The notes under the pieces: model-generated
The model's database searches: none
Told to the model about the DNA's origin: nothing
Seen by the model: only the letters and a program-made list of their open reading frames with translations
Origin: JAHBNG01 sp039028975
GTDB lineage: Bacteria; Chloroflexota; Anaerolineae; Caldilineales; Caldilineaceae
Reading direction: 5' to 3'
Assembly (NCBI GenBank): GCA_039028975.1
Contig: JBCCHB010000049.1
Location: forward strand, 35,979-99,978
Length of the DNA: 64,000 bases
Program-made: the position numbers and the translations under genes
In this document: piece after piece, positions 37,165 to 46,957 of the stretch
Position numbering within the stretch: position 1 is the stretch's first letter
Layout of the letters: the number at the start of each line of letters is the position of its first letter

Positions 37165-37309
37165 AAGGGGCTGCTGTAGCAGTCGTTGTCATCATGTTGC
37201 TACGTGGCGGTATCCTAGTACAGATGACTCATTCCCTAAGCAGATTTTATCTATCAAGAAGATATCGCTACCCTGGATCAAGTAAGCGAAACCGAGGAGT
37301 CAACCCTTC

Positions 37310-38029
37310 ATGTCTCTCACAACTAACCACACCACAGAAATGCAGTTTGTAAAGAATGCTCTTCAGAAGAAGCGTCTCGCGGATCGATACCAACGACCTA
37401 ATGATGAATGGATTACAGCAATAAGTGGTGCGTTGGGATATGAATTTCAGCGACAAGCTCATGAGGAGCTGGCCGCTTATCTTTTTGTCGTCGTACGGCA
37501 ATTTTTGTTCCGTCGCCAGCCGGAATTTCCCTGGCTCTCTTCCTTGGCCGCGGAGGAGCTTGAATCCCTAGCAGAAGATTTTGTTCAGATTTGTCTGGAG
37601 AAGTTGAGCCGAGAGGAGTTTGCCTTACTGAACCAGTTCACGGGTAAGGGTCCTTTTATAAGCTGGGCAGCTCAGATTGCTTTAAATGAGGCTCGCTCAG
37701 AATTAAGGAAAGTCCGCTGGAGTCGCCTACAGCCGCTGAACGAGTTGTCTTTTTGGCTAGAATCTAATGAGCCTACCCCCGATCAGCTTTTCCTTCAGCG
37801 ACGACTCATCACTATTTTGTATCGTTGCTTGGAGCAACTGCCAGAGAGCCATCGGGCCGTTCTCGTTCGATGTGTAATGAACGGCGAACCGGCAGCAGAT
37901 GTAGCTGGTGATCTGGACCGCTCGGCTCAGGCGGTCTATAACTTGATCAACAGGGCCAAAAAGCAGCTGGCTGTTCTGCTTGCTTCGGAAGATGTTGATG
38001 CTGATGATCTGGCCGTCTTTGTTGGTTGA
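37310..38029 (+). CDS. RNA polymerase sigma factor, ECF-like
   Basis: 239 residues. Region 2 is at about 60-140 (AEELESLAEDFVQICLEKL, TGKGPFISWAAQIALNEARSELRK). Region 4 is at about 165-225, with RCLEQLPESHRAVLVRC and an HTH reading AADVAGDLDRSAQAVYNLINRAKKQL. Region 3 is absent, as in the ECF group, but the N-terminal 55 residues are longer than usual. It probably directs transcription in response to a signal, and no classical zinc anti-sigma gene is adjacent. The downstream GTPase and membrane protein are on the same strand after a 123-bp gap. Confidence 0.8.
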   Translation: MSLTTNHTTEMQFVKNALQKKRLADRYQRPNDEWITAISGALGYEFQRQAHEELAAYLFVVVRQFLFRRQPEFPWLSSLAAEELESLAEDFVQICLEKLSREEFALLNQFTGKGPFISWAAQIALNEARSELRKVRWSRLQPLNELSFWLESNEPTPDQLFLQRRLITILYRCLEQLPESHRAVLVRCVMNGEPAADVAGDLDRSAQAVYNLINRAKKQLAVLLASEDVDADDLAVFVG

Positions 38030-38152
38030 TGGCTCATAAGCAGTAGGCGTTCCCGCCCAACAAGCGGAATTAGGCAGCTCTCGAGTATTACATGAAGAGC
38101 AGGTCCGACGATGGGAGCGCCTGCTGGTAAATCATAACAAGGAGGAGGGCAT

Positions 38153-39091
38153 ATGTCATTGCAAGGAATTACCGTTAAAGGATACACGACCATTCTGTTT
38201 ATCGTGGCGATGCTGATTACTATAATCGCTTTAGCCATTTATAACCCTGCTTTCGCTGCTGTAACCGGTGGATTATTGACTATCAGCGTAGGTGTAGCAG
38301 AAATAGTATTTAAGCCATTTAGACCAATCATTGATAACTTTACGAAACGCCATATCCGCCCCCAGTCTGATAAATGCCGTATCCTACTAGTCGGCTTGGG
38401 CCGTAGCGGCAAGACATCGATCATCAAACGCTTTTTAACGGTCGACTCGCCCCAGCAAGAAGAATCGACCCAGGACTTTCATATTTATGAAGAGAGTAAG
38501 CGCATTGGGTTGCAGGATCCCCATCGTTATCTGGTATCTATTGCCGATTATCAAGGGCAAAAGCCATCTCAGATTATGGTTAACTCACCGAGTAAGTTTT
38601 TTGGCCCCAAAGGAAATCGGATGATCAATACTGTTGTCTTTGTTGTGGATCCCTTCTCCGAAGTTCGTGATAAGAGCGGCGAGCCATTAGAGGGTGAGGA
38701 GTTGATTGAGGCATTGGCCCACGATACGCAGAAACAAATTCAAGAGAGGATTGAAAGCCAACTTGAATATGTGACCAAGTACACCATCGAACTGATCTTC
38801 TCGGCGGCATTTAGCACACAGAATCTATTTGCCGTCCGACTCTTGATTAACAAGGCTGACCTGCTGAAAGCCATGATAGCACGAGGTTGTTTACCGGATG
38901 TAGATCCCCAGGCTGCCAAGGCGTTCATGACAGATAAGTATCAGAACTTGATTAATAAATTGGAGCAAGCGTGCGAGGTCAACGGCATCGATGATTTCTC
39001 CGTTCATCTGGTAAGCGCTCACACAGGTGAGAACATCCAGGAGGTATTTAGCGATATTGTGGAAAAGTATCACAGGAGAAAGATGCTATGA
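38153..39091 (+). CDS. Membrane-anchored Arf/Ras-like small GTPase
   Basis: 312 residues with an excellent AAGGAGGAGG site. The N-terminal 55 residues contain two hydrophobic segments (LFIVAMLITIIALAIYN and AVTGGLLTISVGVAEIVF). The G domain then has P-loop LLVGLGRSGKTSIIKRF (about 77-93), switch II-type ADYQG (about 133), NKAD (about 226) and a SAHTGEN G5 motif (about 293). Bacterial small GTPases of this kind often pair with partner membrane or roadblock proteins. The stop codon overlaps the next start (ATGA), so the small coiled-coil protein is the likely partner. Confidence 0.8.
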   Translation: MSLQGITVKGYTTILFIVAMLITIIALAIYNPAFAAVTGGLLTISVGVAEIVFKPFRPIIDNFTKRHIRPQSDKCRILLVGLGRSGKTSIIKRFLTVDSPQQEESTQDFHIYEESKRIGLQDPHRYLVSIADYQGQKPSQIMVNSPSKFFGPKGNRMINTVVFVVDPFSEVRDKSGEPLEGEELIEALAHDTQKQIQERIESQLEYVTKYTIELIFSAAFSTQNLFAVRLLINKADLLKAMIARGCLPDVDPQAAKAFMTDKYQNLINKLEQACEVNGIDDFSVHLVSAHTGENIQEVFSDIVEKYHRRKML

Positions 39092-39489
39092 CTTATCCCG
39101 AGGAAGAATATATAGAAGATGACTCTACAGGCAAATCATACGCAGGGGACCAAGATGTTAACTTCAAAGTGGATCCGAGCCATATTGAGCCAGATACGTC
39201 TTCATCTAAGATAAGCAGCTTCTTTCTAAAGGTTTTGGGATTTGTGATTGTCGCGTGGCTGCTTACATTTACCTTCCAACAGAGTCGGATCAATCACTTA
39301 GATGTTCAACTAAGTGAAACACAACAGGAATTGCAACAAATAGAAGCGATTTTGAATTCAGAACAAGAAGTTTTACTCAACAGATTTCAAGAATTTGAAG
39401 CAATGGCACAGGAATATCAAAGTGTATGTCTGCAAGCCGAGAATCAATTTGAAGAGTGTGCGAGATTTGAAGGAGGGGATAGCAATTAA
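39088..39489 (+). CDS. Small membrane protein with coiled coil, GTPase partner candidate
   Basis: 133 residues, starting inside the stop codon of the GTPase gene. Residues 1-45 are acidic and polar, 48-66 form one membrane helix (FLKVLGFVIVAWLLTFTF), and 70-110 form a coiled coil (LDVQLSETQQELQQIEAILN). There are two Cys near the end. No known domain. Coupling implies it acts with the GTPase. Confidence 0.7.
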   Translation: MTYPEEEYIEDDSTGKSYAGDQDVNFKVDPSHIEPDTSSSKISSFFLKVLGFVIVAWLLTFTFQQSRINHLDVQLSETQQELQQIEAILNSEQEVLLNRFQEFEAMAQEYQSVCLQAENQFEECARFEGGDSN

Positions 39490-39525
39490 TTAGGACTATC
39501 TGAACAAACGTACATTCTCTACCAG

Positions 39526-39590
39526 AACCGAACAAGGGTTGAAGATCAGGGAGATGAAAATCTGTAAAATCTTCTAATCCCTGTTCGGTT
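39526..39590. terminator. Hairpin between convergent genes
   Basis: AACCGAACAAGGGTTGAAGAT (39526-39546) pairs with ATCTTCTAATCCCTGTTCGGTT (39569-39590), with two small bulges. It lies between converging genes and could stop transcription from either side, though the T tract is weak. The segment AAATCTTCTAATC also occurs at 57325-57340. Confidence 0.45.
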
Positions 39591-39629
39591 GCATCCGTAC
39601 GAATACATAGTATTGACCGTAGCTCACTA

Positions 39630-40319
39630 CTAATTAACACTCTCCCCACTCAACACCCTAAACGTCTCCCAAACTGTCGACCCATCAACTTCGCTCCCGC
39701 TGCGATAGGTTGCAATCGCGGTCCAGCGATCCTGGCCATTAACGTTTGGGCAGGAGGCATGGAGCGCAAGGTCATGGAAGAAGACCACATCCCCAGCAGA
39801 GACAGGCACTGTTTCCACAGGTAGGTCAGCCAGGGCATCCTCGCCAATCCGATGGCCGAATCCCTTCCCATCTTCTACATCATCCATTTGAACAACGTTA
39901 CGATGGCTACCAGGGACTAAACGCAGACAACCATTCTCTGGGGTGGCGTTGTCCAAGGCAATCCAGATGGAAATCTTGGGGCTACCCTGCCAGTAGTGCC
40001 AATCCTGGTGCCACGGAGAGTTGAAGGATGTCTTGGAATTCTTGAAGACAGCTTTGACGCTCAAAAATTCCACATCAGGACCGATAAGCTGATTCAACAT
40101 TTGGACCAGTTGGGGTTTCTGAACATTGGCTTCTGTTAGGGAATCCATCCCATCACACATCCAGACTCGAACGCCAGATGGCTCGTCGAGCTTCTTTTCC
40201 TCGGTCAGCTTCGCTTGTAATTGAGCCTTCCAGGCACTTGTCTCGCTAGTGTCGAACAATCCTGGAACTACCACATATCCATTCTGTTGGTATTCATTAA
40301 TTTGGGCATCAGATAACAT
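39630..40319 (-). CDS. Phytanoyl-CoA dioxygenase (PhyH) family oxygenase
   Basis: 229 residues from the ATG at 40319 (MLSDAQINEYQQNGYVVVPG); an upstream in-frame start lacks family similarity. The Fe(II)/2-oxoglutarate dioxygenase features are present: HQDWHYWQG with the HxD metal pair, WIALDNATPENGCLRLVPGSH, a distal His in FFHDLALHAS, and a basic residue near RWTAIATYRSG for 2-oxoglutarate. Substrates in this family vary widely (acyl-CoA, ectoine, mercury-like or halogenated compounds), so none is assigned. It is a single gene. Confidence 0.88.
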   Translation of the reverse strand: MLSDAQINEYQQNGYVVVPGLFDTSETSAWKAQLQAKLTEEKKLDEPSGVRVWMCDGMDSLTEANVQKPQLVQMLNQLIGPDVEFLSVKAVFKNSKTSFNSPWHQDWHYWQGSPKISIWIALDNATPENGCLRLVPGSHRNVVQMDDVEDGKGFGHRIGEDALADLPVETVPVSAGDVVFFHDLALHASCPNVNGQDRWTAIATYRSGSEVDGSTVWETFRVLSGESVN

Positions 40320-40681
40320 AAGAGTCTCTTTCTTTACTGTACAAAGTGCTATCGAGGCTATGTCTAGGGGCAAAAAGGAAACTAGCCTTCGTTTATACTG
40401 AACAAAAAAATAATGTAACGCCTTCTATACTAACACCCTGCGCTCCCTGGATCCATTTCTCCATGAAAGCTCTTCCCTCATCGAACGGCTTCTATGATAC
40501 GATGTTACTAAAGTGTAACATTTATCTTTCCATTATCTGTTAGAATCGTCACGCGGCGAGGCAATACGCGCCTAGTTAACCTACCTTTACCCAACGAATC
40601 AATACCGCTATTTGCACCACACTTACTATATCTTCCAGGGGAAAGTCACTGAGATGTATCGTTTAAGGAGCATTCGTATTT
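40320..40681. other. Divergent intergenic region
   Basis: This is the upstream region of two divergent genes. It is moderately AT-rich. An AAGGAG lies 12 bp before the next start. I see no repeat family copy or gene here. Confidence 0.4.
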
Positions 40682-43600
40682 ATGAACAATCAATTCTCTG
40701 TAGTACCCCAATTTGGCGACATTTCTAATAAAAATAGTGACTATGTCCAGCAGGGTCATGCGAAACAGGACTATGCCCCAATGCGTAACACACCACAACG
40801 TTCTCTTTTCATACAACGTTTGGTGACTGCTGTCGTTCTTCTCTTTGTCTACTGTATCCTATCTTCCTCTGTTGGGCAGTCAGTTGTTGGACAGCCAGTC
40901 CATGCCCAAGATGAGCCGAATCATATTCAGGGTGGTCAGCCAACAATCAACATACAAGTGACAAAGCAAGTTGAATGGAATGGTACCATCGGTGCCCCCC
41001 CTTCGGCACTCTTCAACATCTGTCTAGAAGGCCCCAGCATGCTATGTCAATCTGTGAATGCTAATACAACCGTAACATATCTTAATTTAGACGCTGGAAC
41101 CTATACAATTACCGAACCAGATTTGGGGTCGGAGTGGGCCATGGATCCCATCACCCCGATTGATGGAACAACGACTTTCCCTCAACCGCTCCAGCAGACT
41201 GTCGTCAATCGGTATCGGCCTGGCAGACTTCAGATCACAAAGAGCATCAATTGGGGTATTGCTACACCCACCCTTCAAACATTTCGCATCTGCATTCAGG
41301 GACCGTCTTATCCCAATGGCAACTGTCGAGATTTTGAAACGGCATCCTCCCAGAGCAAAACATGGTCTAAACTACTGGTTGGCAAGTATACCATCACAGA
41401 AGTGGATCCTGGTAGCCAATGGAGCGTTGCTGGCGCTGATAGAACTGTGGACGTTTTCCCCGACCAAATATCCCGGGTGACGGTCACCAACTCTTTGCGC
41501 GGGACATTAGGCATAACGAAGCAAGTTCTGCCCGATAATTTACCAACTTCCGTTTCCCAAATCCCCTTCAGCATCTGCATCGATGGACCTGCTCATGCAC
41601 CAGAACCCCAGAAATGTGTCACGCTGAGTGACGACGGTTATATGCTTTTGGAAGATCTAACGCTAGGCGAATATACTCTCTCCGAAAACCCAGACAGCGC
41701 CTGGGAAGTCTCCTTCGAACCAAGCAGTATGGCAACGGTAGATGGCTCTTCTGTCAATGTTGTGGTGAAAAACCTGCTCAAAAATGCCAGCATCGAACTT
41801 TCTGTAACAGCAAGCAAAGAGCTTGTTGATGCTGGCGAAACTGTCGACTATACATTCTTGGTAGAGAATACGGGTGAGCTGGCGCTCAAAGACATTGCCA
41901 TCACAGACAGTGAATGTACCCCTGTGGCGGTTACGTCTGGGGCCTTCAACATAGGAGATAAGAATCAGAATAGCTGGCTGGATGTCACGGGTGATGATCC
42001 CTGGGCGTTCACCTGCTCTCAGCAGATCATTGCCGATACAACCAACACTGCCAGCGCAACTGGCGTATCTTCTGTAAATCTAACCGTCACCAGCAATAAC
42101 GCCACGGAAAGCGTAGACGTCCGCCCAGCCATCAAATTAACTAAGTCAGTCGACCCAACCTTTCGCCTTGAGCCAGGCGGTGATTTTGAATACACGTTGA
42201 CCATTGAAAACAACTCGACAGAATCGGTAACGATTATGAGTTTGACGGATACCCACGCACTAAGCGCCGAATGTACGAATCTGATCGGGCAGCAGCTCCC
42301 AATTAATGGCAACGTTAGCTGTGATTATACATTAAACTTTACCGAACCTGGCGATTATGAAAATGAAGCGACGGTAGAGGTTGAGGCCAATGGTGTACGA
42401 GTAACCGATACAGCACAAGCAAAGGCGAAAGTAACCAATTTGGTCTCCCAAATTGAAGTGCTCAAAACGGCCGACCGCAACAGCGTTCCGGAATCGGGTG
42501 CCATGGTCGAATTTACAATCCAGGTCACCAACAAGAGCAGCGCTGACGTGGTCACCATTGAGCATTTAGACGATTCAATCTATGGAGATGTTGTTGTTAC
42601 AGGGAATGGCGTCGAAACGACCAGTTGTGCAGTGCCCTTTGTTCTCCAGCCGGCAGGTCAAGGTAACGATGTCTATGTTTGTCAATTTACCGCCTTTATT
42701 TCCGGCGACATTGGTGAGCAACACCAAAACTATCTTACGGCCACGGGGGTTGATGATGATCAGCAGGTCGTAAGAGATAGCGATTCGGCAACCATAACCG
42801 TTGTCAACGAAGGCTCCAAGCTGAGTGTGACGATGGCACCAAGCGTACAGAAGATTGAGGAGCCTGGTGGATCGGTCCAGTTTAACGTCACCATTCAGAA
42901 TCAAAGTGCCGCGGATGCAATACAATTAGTTGAGTTAGAAGACTCGGCCTTTGGCGACATTACCGTCACAAATGCCGCGTCATCTGGCTCCCCGGTTCGG
43001 GAAACGACCTGTGAAAAATCCATATCATTGGCCATAAACGAAGCGTACAACTGCTACTTTGTGGCTTCTGTCAGTGGTACAGCAGGGGACCGACACGAGA
43101 ACACACTCGTCGTCGTGGGGGAAGATGGCGATGGGCAGAGAACATCGGGAATTTCTGTTGCCGAAGTGGAGATTATCGACGTGGCAGCGTCTTTGTCTGT
43201 TACCAAGATGGCGAATAAGCAGAGCGTTGCTGAAAGTGGGGAAGATGTTCTATTCACTGTAACAGCACTAAATTCTAGCCCAATTGATACAATCACCATT
43301 CATTCCGTCACAGACGATCTCTATGGTGATGTGGGGGATAACTGCACCCCATCGCTTCCAGCAACGTTGGCACCCGATAGTCAGATGAGTTGTACATTTA
43401 ACCAAGTCGTTACAGGAGATTTCGGCCAACCCCATATCAATACTGTGACCGTAGAGGGCTTTGATGATGACAATCTACCTGTTTCGTCTCAGGCCAATGC
43501 AGAAATTTCCTTCACAGATGTTCCCAGCTCAATGGAGGTCCGCAAGAGTGCGGATCGCACAACGGCTTCTCGCGCGGGTGACCCGGTGAGCTTCACTGTT

Positions 43601-45658
43601 CGCGTTGCCAACCAAAGTGCAGCAGATCAAATTACGCTACAAAGTATCATCGATTCTGTCTATGGCGATGTGGCAAACCCAAATAATTCTCTCTTGCGCA
43701 GCACAGACTGTGCCGTTTCTCAGGTTCTAGATGCTGGGCAATTCTATGAATGTACTTTCGAGGCCATGGTCAATGGGGAGCTGGGCGAAGAACATGTCAA
43801 TGTCATAACGGTCCAGGGCGAAGATGATGATCAGAATTCTATCATTGGCGGGGATGAGGTACGCATCCTGATTGCCGATCCGCTGATTCAGGCCATTAAG
43901 CGAGCCGAACTACTTAACAGTTCCAATGACGTTGCCAATCCAGGTGACCGTATTCGTTACACAATTGAGATCACCAATAATGGCAATGCGGTAGCAGATG
44001 ATGTGCTGCTCAACGACATACCAGACCAAAATACTTTGCTGCAAACAGATACGCTCGGTATCAGCCAAGGAACCATTGAGGAAGGCAACCGAGAAGGTGA
44101 TGAGCGGATCCTTGTGCAATTGGGTGATCTGCAACCTGGAGGGGAAGCCACCGTTACCTTTGATGTGCTGGTCAAGGATCCGCTTGAAGACTCCGTTGCG
44201 CGGATTAGCAACCAGGGCCTGATCACAGGTGAAAATTTTCCCGTACTCTCTACCCAAAATCCGGATGGCACGGGCACAACTGATACGCTTGTGCGCCTGA
44301 CGCCGGTGTTGAAAGCCACCAAGACAGCAGCTCTAGCCGTTGATTCAAATGCAGATGGTAACTACACACCTGGCGATCAGATCTTGTATGAGATCGTCAT
44401 TCACAATAGCGGTACCGCTGCAGCCTCTAACTTAAAGGTAACGGATGTTATCGATCTGAATACAACGCTTATCAATAATTCTGTAGGGACAACCCTGGGA
44501 ACAATCGTCAGCGGAAACCAAGCCGGAGAGAGTTCTGTTGTTGTAGAGATTCCGAACTTGGCACCAGGCAATGATGTGACCATTCGCTTTGTGGTTCGCA
44601 TCAAAAGCCCGCTATCGGCATCCATCACTCAGATAATCAACCAAGCGTCCGTGACCGCGGCCCAGTTCTCGCTTCTGACTGATGACCCCAATGTGGATGG
44701 GGAACAGGATCCCACCATCATTAGCCTGCGCCGGGCTGTCTCTTTAGAAGCCAGCAAAACCGCTAGTCTCATTGATGATCAGGGGGAAACTGGCAGCTCA
44801 CCTGGTGATACCCTCATCTATCAGGTGACAATTCGGAATACAGGCAGCGTTGAGGCCCAAGGAATCGTATTTGATGATACATTAGATTCGAACACAAGCT
44901 TGATTGTCGGTTCTGTTCAGAGTGATCAGGGCGTGATTTCCCAAGGTAATCTACAGGGGGATACCTCCATCTCGATTAACATCGGGAATATTTCCCCTAA
45001 TCAAGAGGTGACGATTAGCTTCCAGGCTCGCATCAATACTGACATTGATCCAACCGTGATTTCGATTCGCAACCAGGGGCTTGTGAGCGGAGGGGGAATC
45101 GCCGATCTGTTAACGGATGATCCTAGCATAGAGGGAAAATCGAATCCGACCGAAACGGTTCTAAGGCCCAGAGCATTGCTTAGGCTGACTATGACGGATA
45201 TCTTCTTTATTGATGCAGATAAGAATGGTGAGGTCTCCATCGGAGATACGTTACTCTATCAGTTGAATCTAAGGAATATTGGGAAGATCTCTGCCCGAGA
45301 GGTCTTTGTAGAAAGCACATTAGATGCCAATATGACATTGATCCCTGAATCGGTTACTGCGGACTTGGGCAATGTGGAGAGCGGGAACAGCCCAGGCGAC
45401 ACCGCCATTCGGATTTCCATTGACTCACTACCCAACGGAGAAGATCTGGCTATCAGCTTCCAGACGCGTGTTGTCCGACAACCCTCATCAGGTCTGTTAA
45501 TCAATCAGGCAGTAGCTCACTATTTGGATGGTGTTGATGTAACAGCTCAACAGACAGTCCAATCTGACGATCCAACGACTGAACCTCTTGACGACACCAC
45601 AGTGACGGTTATGGGGCAGCTTCCAGGTGGCCTGATCTACCTGCCACTCATGCGATAG
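40682..45658 (+). CDS. Giant secreted surface protein with SpaA-like and DUF11 repeats
   Basis: 1658 residues. A long N-terminus precedes a signal-type helix at about 42-75, with cleavage probably near VHAQDEPN. About 90-385 has three SpaA/prealbumin-like units (ITKQVEWNG..., FNICLEGP, GTYTITE). About 385-1630 has around ten DUF11/CARDB-type immunoglobulin-like units: LSVTKMANKQSVAESGEDV and similar openings, D.VYGDV.N calcium-like loops, and later Y.I.I.N.G.A.A..... units with DxDxDG-like loops. The end is GGLIYLPLMR. It is probably a stalk or cell-surface adhesin. The short Tyr-Leu-Pro tail is shared with both secreted proteases in this window. Confidence 0.85.
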   Translation: MNNQFSVVPQFGDISNKNSDYVQQGHAKQDYAPMRNTPQRSLFIQRLVTAVVLLFVYCILSSSVGQSVVGQPVHAQDEPNHIQGGQPTINIQVTKQVEWNGTIGAPPSALFNICLEGPSMLCQSVNANTTVTYLNLDAGTYTITEPDLGSEWAMDPITPIDGTTTFPQPLQQTVVNRYRPGRLQITKSINWGIATPTLQTFRICIQGPSYPNGNCRDFETASSQSKTWSKLLVGKYTITEVDPGSQWSVAGADRTVDVFPDQISRVTVTNSLRGTLGITKQVLPDNLPTSVSQIPFSICIDGPAHAPEPQKCVTLSDDGYMLLEDLTLGEYTLSENPDSAWEVSFEPSSMATVDGSSVNVVVKNLLKNASIELSVTASKELVDAGETVDYTFLVENTGELALKDIAITDSECTPVAVTSGAFNIGDKNQNSWLDVTGDDPWAFTCSQQIIADTTNTASATGVSSVNLTVTSNNATESVDVRPAIKLTKSVDPTFRLEPGGDFEYTLTIENNSTESVTIMSLTDTHALSAECTNLIGQQLPINGNVSCDYTLNFTEPGDYENEATVEVEANGVRVTDTAQAKAKVTNLVSQIEVLKTADRNSVPESGAMVEFTIQVTNKSSADVVTIEHLDDSIYGDVVVTGNGVETTSCAVPFVLQPAGQGNDVYVCQFTAFISGDIGEQHQNYLTATGVDDDQQVVRDSDSATITVVNEGSKLSVTMAPSVQKIEEPGGSVQFNVTIQNQSAADAIQLVELEDSAFGDITVTNAASSGSPVRETTCEKSISLAINEAYNCYFVASVSGTAGDRHENTLVVVGEDGDGQRTSGISVAEVEIIDVAASLSVTKMANKQSVAESGEDVLFTVTALNSSPIDTITIHSVTDDLYGDVGDNCTPSLPATLAPDSQMSCTFNQVVTGDFGQPHINTVTVEGFDDDNLPVSSQANAEISFTDVPSSMEVRKSADRTTASRAGDPVSFTVRVANQSAADQITLQSIIDSVYGDVANPNNSLLRSTDCAVSQVLDAGQFYECTFEAMVNGELGEEHVNVITVQGEDDDQNSIIGGDEVRILIADPLIQAIKRAELLNSSNDVANPGDRIRYTIEITNNGNAVADDVLLNDIPDQNTLLQTDTLGISQGTIEEGNREGDERILVQLGDLQPGGEATVTFDVLVKDPLEDSVARISNQGLITGENFPVLSTQNPDGTGTTDTLVRLTPVLKATKTAALAVDSNADGNYTPGDQILYEIVIHNSGTAAASNLKVTDVIDLNTTLINNSVGTTLGTIVSGNQAGESSVVVEIPNLAPGNDVTIRFVVRIKSPLSASITQIINQASVTAAQFSLLTDDPNVDGEQDPTIISLRRAVSLEASKTASLIDDQGETGSSPGDTLIYQVTIRNTGSVEAQGIVFDDTLDSNTSLIVGSVQSDQGVISQGNLQGDTSISINIGNISPNQEVTISFQARINTDIDPTVISIRNQGLVSGGGIADLLTDDPSIEGKSNPTETVLRPRALLRLTMTDIFFIDADKNGEVSIGDTLLYQLNLRNIGKISAREVFVESTLDANMTLIPESVTADLGNVESGNSPGDTAIRISIDSLPNGEDLAISFQTRVVRQPSSGLLINQAVAHYLDGVDVTAQQTVQSDDPTTEPLDDTTVTVMGQLPGGLIYLPLMR

Positions 45659-45940
45659 AATGGCGTTTGTTCTCCTTGTCGATTATAATCGGTTACGAAT
45701 ATATACTTAGCTCTGTCATAAATGAGAAGAATCTACTCGACTAAAATGCTATCGAATTATTCTCATCTATGGCCAACCGCAGTATAGATGGACTATAAAC
45801 CCACCGAAAATCGTCGATATACTTCGCCAGAAAAGTCTTGTCCCGATTCGTATCCCGTCTACTCTGGATAATTCCAAGAAGGGAGGACATCCCCATCATC
45901 ATGGAGACAAGATTTTTCTGGCCATCGATAAGGAGAACTT
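45659..45940. repeat. Intergenic region with a family B element
   Basis: About 45818-45929 is a complete, slightly longer family B element (TATACTTCGCCAGAAAAG to TTTTTCTGGCCATCGATA), with an extra GACATCCCCATCATC inside. Its right end sits immediately before the AAGGAG of the next gene, so the repeat may form part of that gene's leader. Confidence 0.65.
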
Positions 45941-46957
45941 ATGGAAGGACTGGAAATCCTCTTCCTTGGTAAAGAAGATGTGGACTCGCTTCAGCTAGCA
46001 AACCAAGAAATTATGGATGTAATTGAGGCGGGTCTTCAGGCCCACGGTGATCAAAAGGTTATCATGCCTTCCAAGGATCACTTGGTTTTAGATTTCCCGG
46101 AGAAGCTCTTCAATATCCTCAAAGGCTATGTAGAGCCGGTCAACATAGCTGGCGTTAAGGTCATCGGCGACTTTCATGGAAACTATCAACATGGTTTACC
46201 CTCTGAGTTAGCCCTGGTTACACTTTACCACTCCGAGACAGGTGTACCTTTTGCCATTGTAGATGGAACCCAAAATACGTGGATGCGAACGGGGGCCGTC
46301 ACCGCAATTGGGGCCAAGCACCTGGCGAAAAAAGAATCCAAGGTGTTGGGACATATTGGTGCCCGTGGGACGGCTTGGTACAACGTCCCCATGCTCGATT
46401 CTCTCTTTGACTTTGAAGAGATCCGGGTTACATCACGTCGGCCAGAATCCCGCGAACGCTTTGCCGATGCCATCTCTAAGCAATTGGGCAAAAAGATCAT
46501 TGTAACAGAAACGACGGATGAAGCCGTAAGAGATGCAGATATTATCATCGATGCATCCCGGCTCCTGGAGCACCAGGTTTTGGTTGCCGAGGATGCTGTT
46601 AAGCCGGGTGCCCATCTGCAAGCCTATGGGGCCGTCTTGTCAGTTGCACCTACCTTGCCATTCTCTGTCGATAAGATGGTGGTTGATGATTGGAATCAGT
46701 GCCAGCAGTCCCAATATGGGCAGTTTGCGGATATGGTTCAGGCTGGTGAATTACGCACAGAGCATATCTATGGCGAGATTGGTGAAATTGTGGCCGGACA
46801 CAAGCCAGGCAGAGAATCGGACAATGAGCGCAATCTCTTTTGGCATAAGGGCTTTGCTATTAGTGATATTATGCTAGCGAACCTCTGCTATGAGAGGGCC
46901 AAAGCCAAAGGTGTGGGAACTGTGCTGCCCTTCTACCAAAAGCCGAGGGATATGTAG
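45941..46957 (+). CDS. Ornithine cyclodeaminase/mu-crystallin family protein
   Basis: 338 residues, the usual length. It has the family's N-terminal catalytic region (GDFHGNYQHGLPSELALVTL, then MRTGAVTAIGAKHLA) and an NAD(P)-binding Rossmann fold (VLGHIGARGTAWYN, at about 130). Members include ornithine and lysine cyclodeaminases, alanine dehydrogenases and ketimine reductases. The exact substrate is not readable here. The NUDIX gene starts directly after the stop codon, so the two form an operon. Confidence 0.85.
   Translation: MEGLEILFLGKEDVDSLQLANQEIMDVIEAGLQAHGDQKVIMPSKDHLVLDFPEKLFNILKGYVEPVNIAGVKVIGDFHGNYQHGLPSELALVTLYHSETGVPFAIVDGTQNTWMRTGAVTAIGAKHLAKKESKVLGHIGARGTAWYNVPMLDSLFDFEEIRVTSRRPESRERFADAISKQLGKKIIVTETTDEAVRDADIIIDASRLLEHQVLVAEDAVKPGAHLQAYGAVLSVAPTLPFSVDKMVVDDWNQCQQSQYGQFADMVQAGELRTEHIYGEIGEIVAGHKPGRESDNERNLFWHKGFAISDIMLANLCYERAKAKGVGTVLPFYQKPRDM

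Larger units (their letters stand above)
36588..37309. other. Intergenic region with family D repeat and a possible small gene
   Basis: 36630-36730 is family D copy 2. 36920-37040 has CACAGAGAGACACCGAG/CACAGAGATACACTGAG direct repeats and a GTTCTCACAG motif. 37060-37164 is a short reading frame with a strong ribosome site. No other feature was recognised. Confidence 0.45.

Noticed and set aside
37091..37285. 64-codon frame before the sigma factor
   Set aside because: Cys/His-rich only by chance; it overlaps the better-supported start at 37060 in another frame and has no ribosome site.
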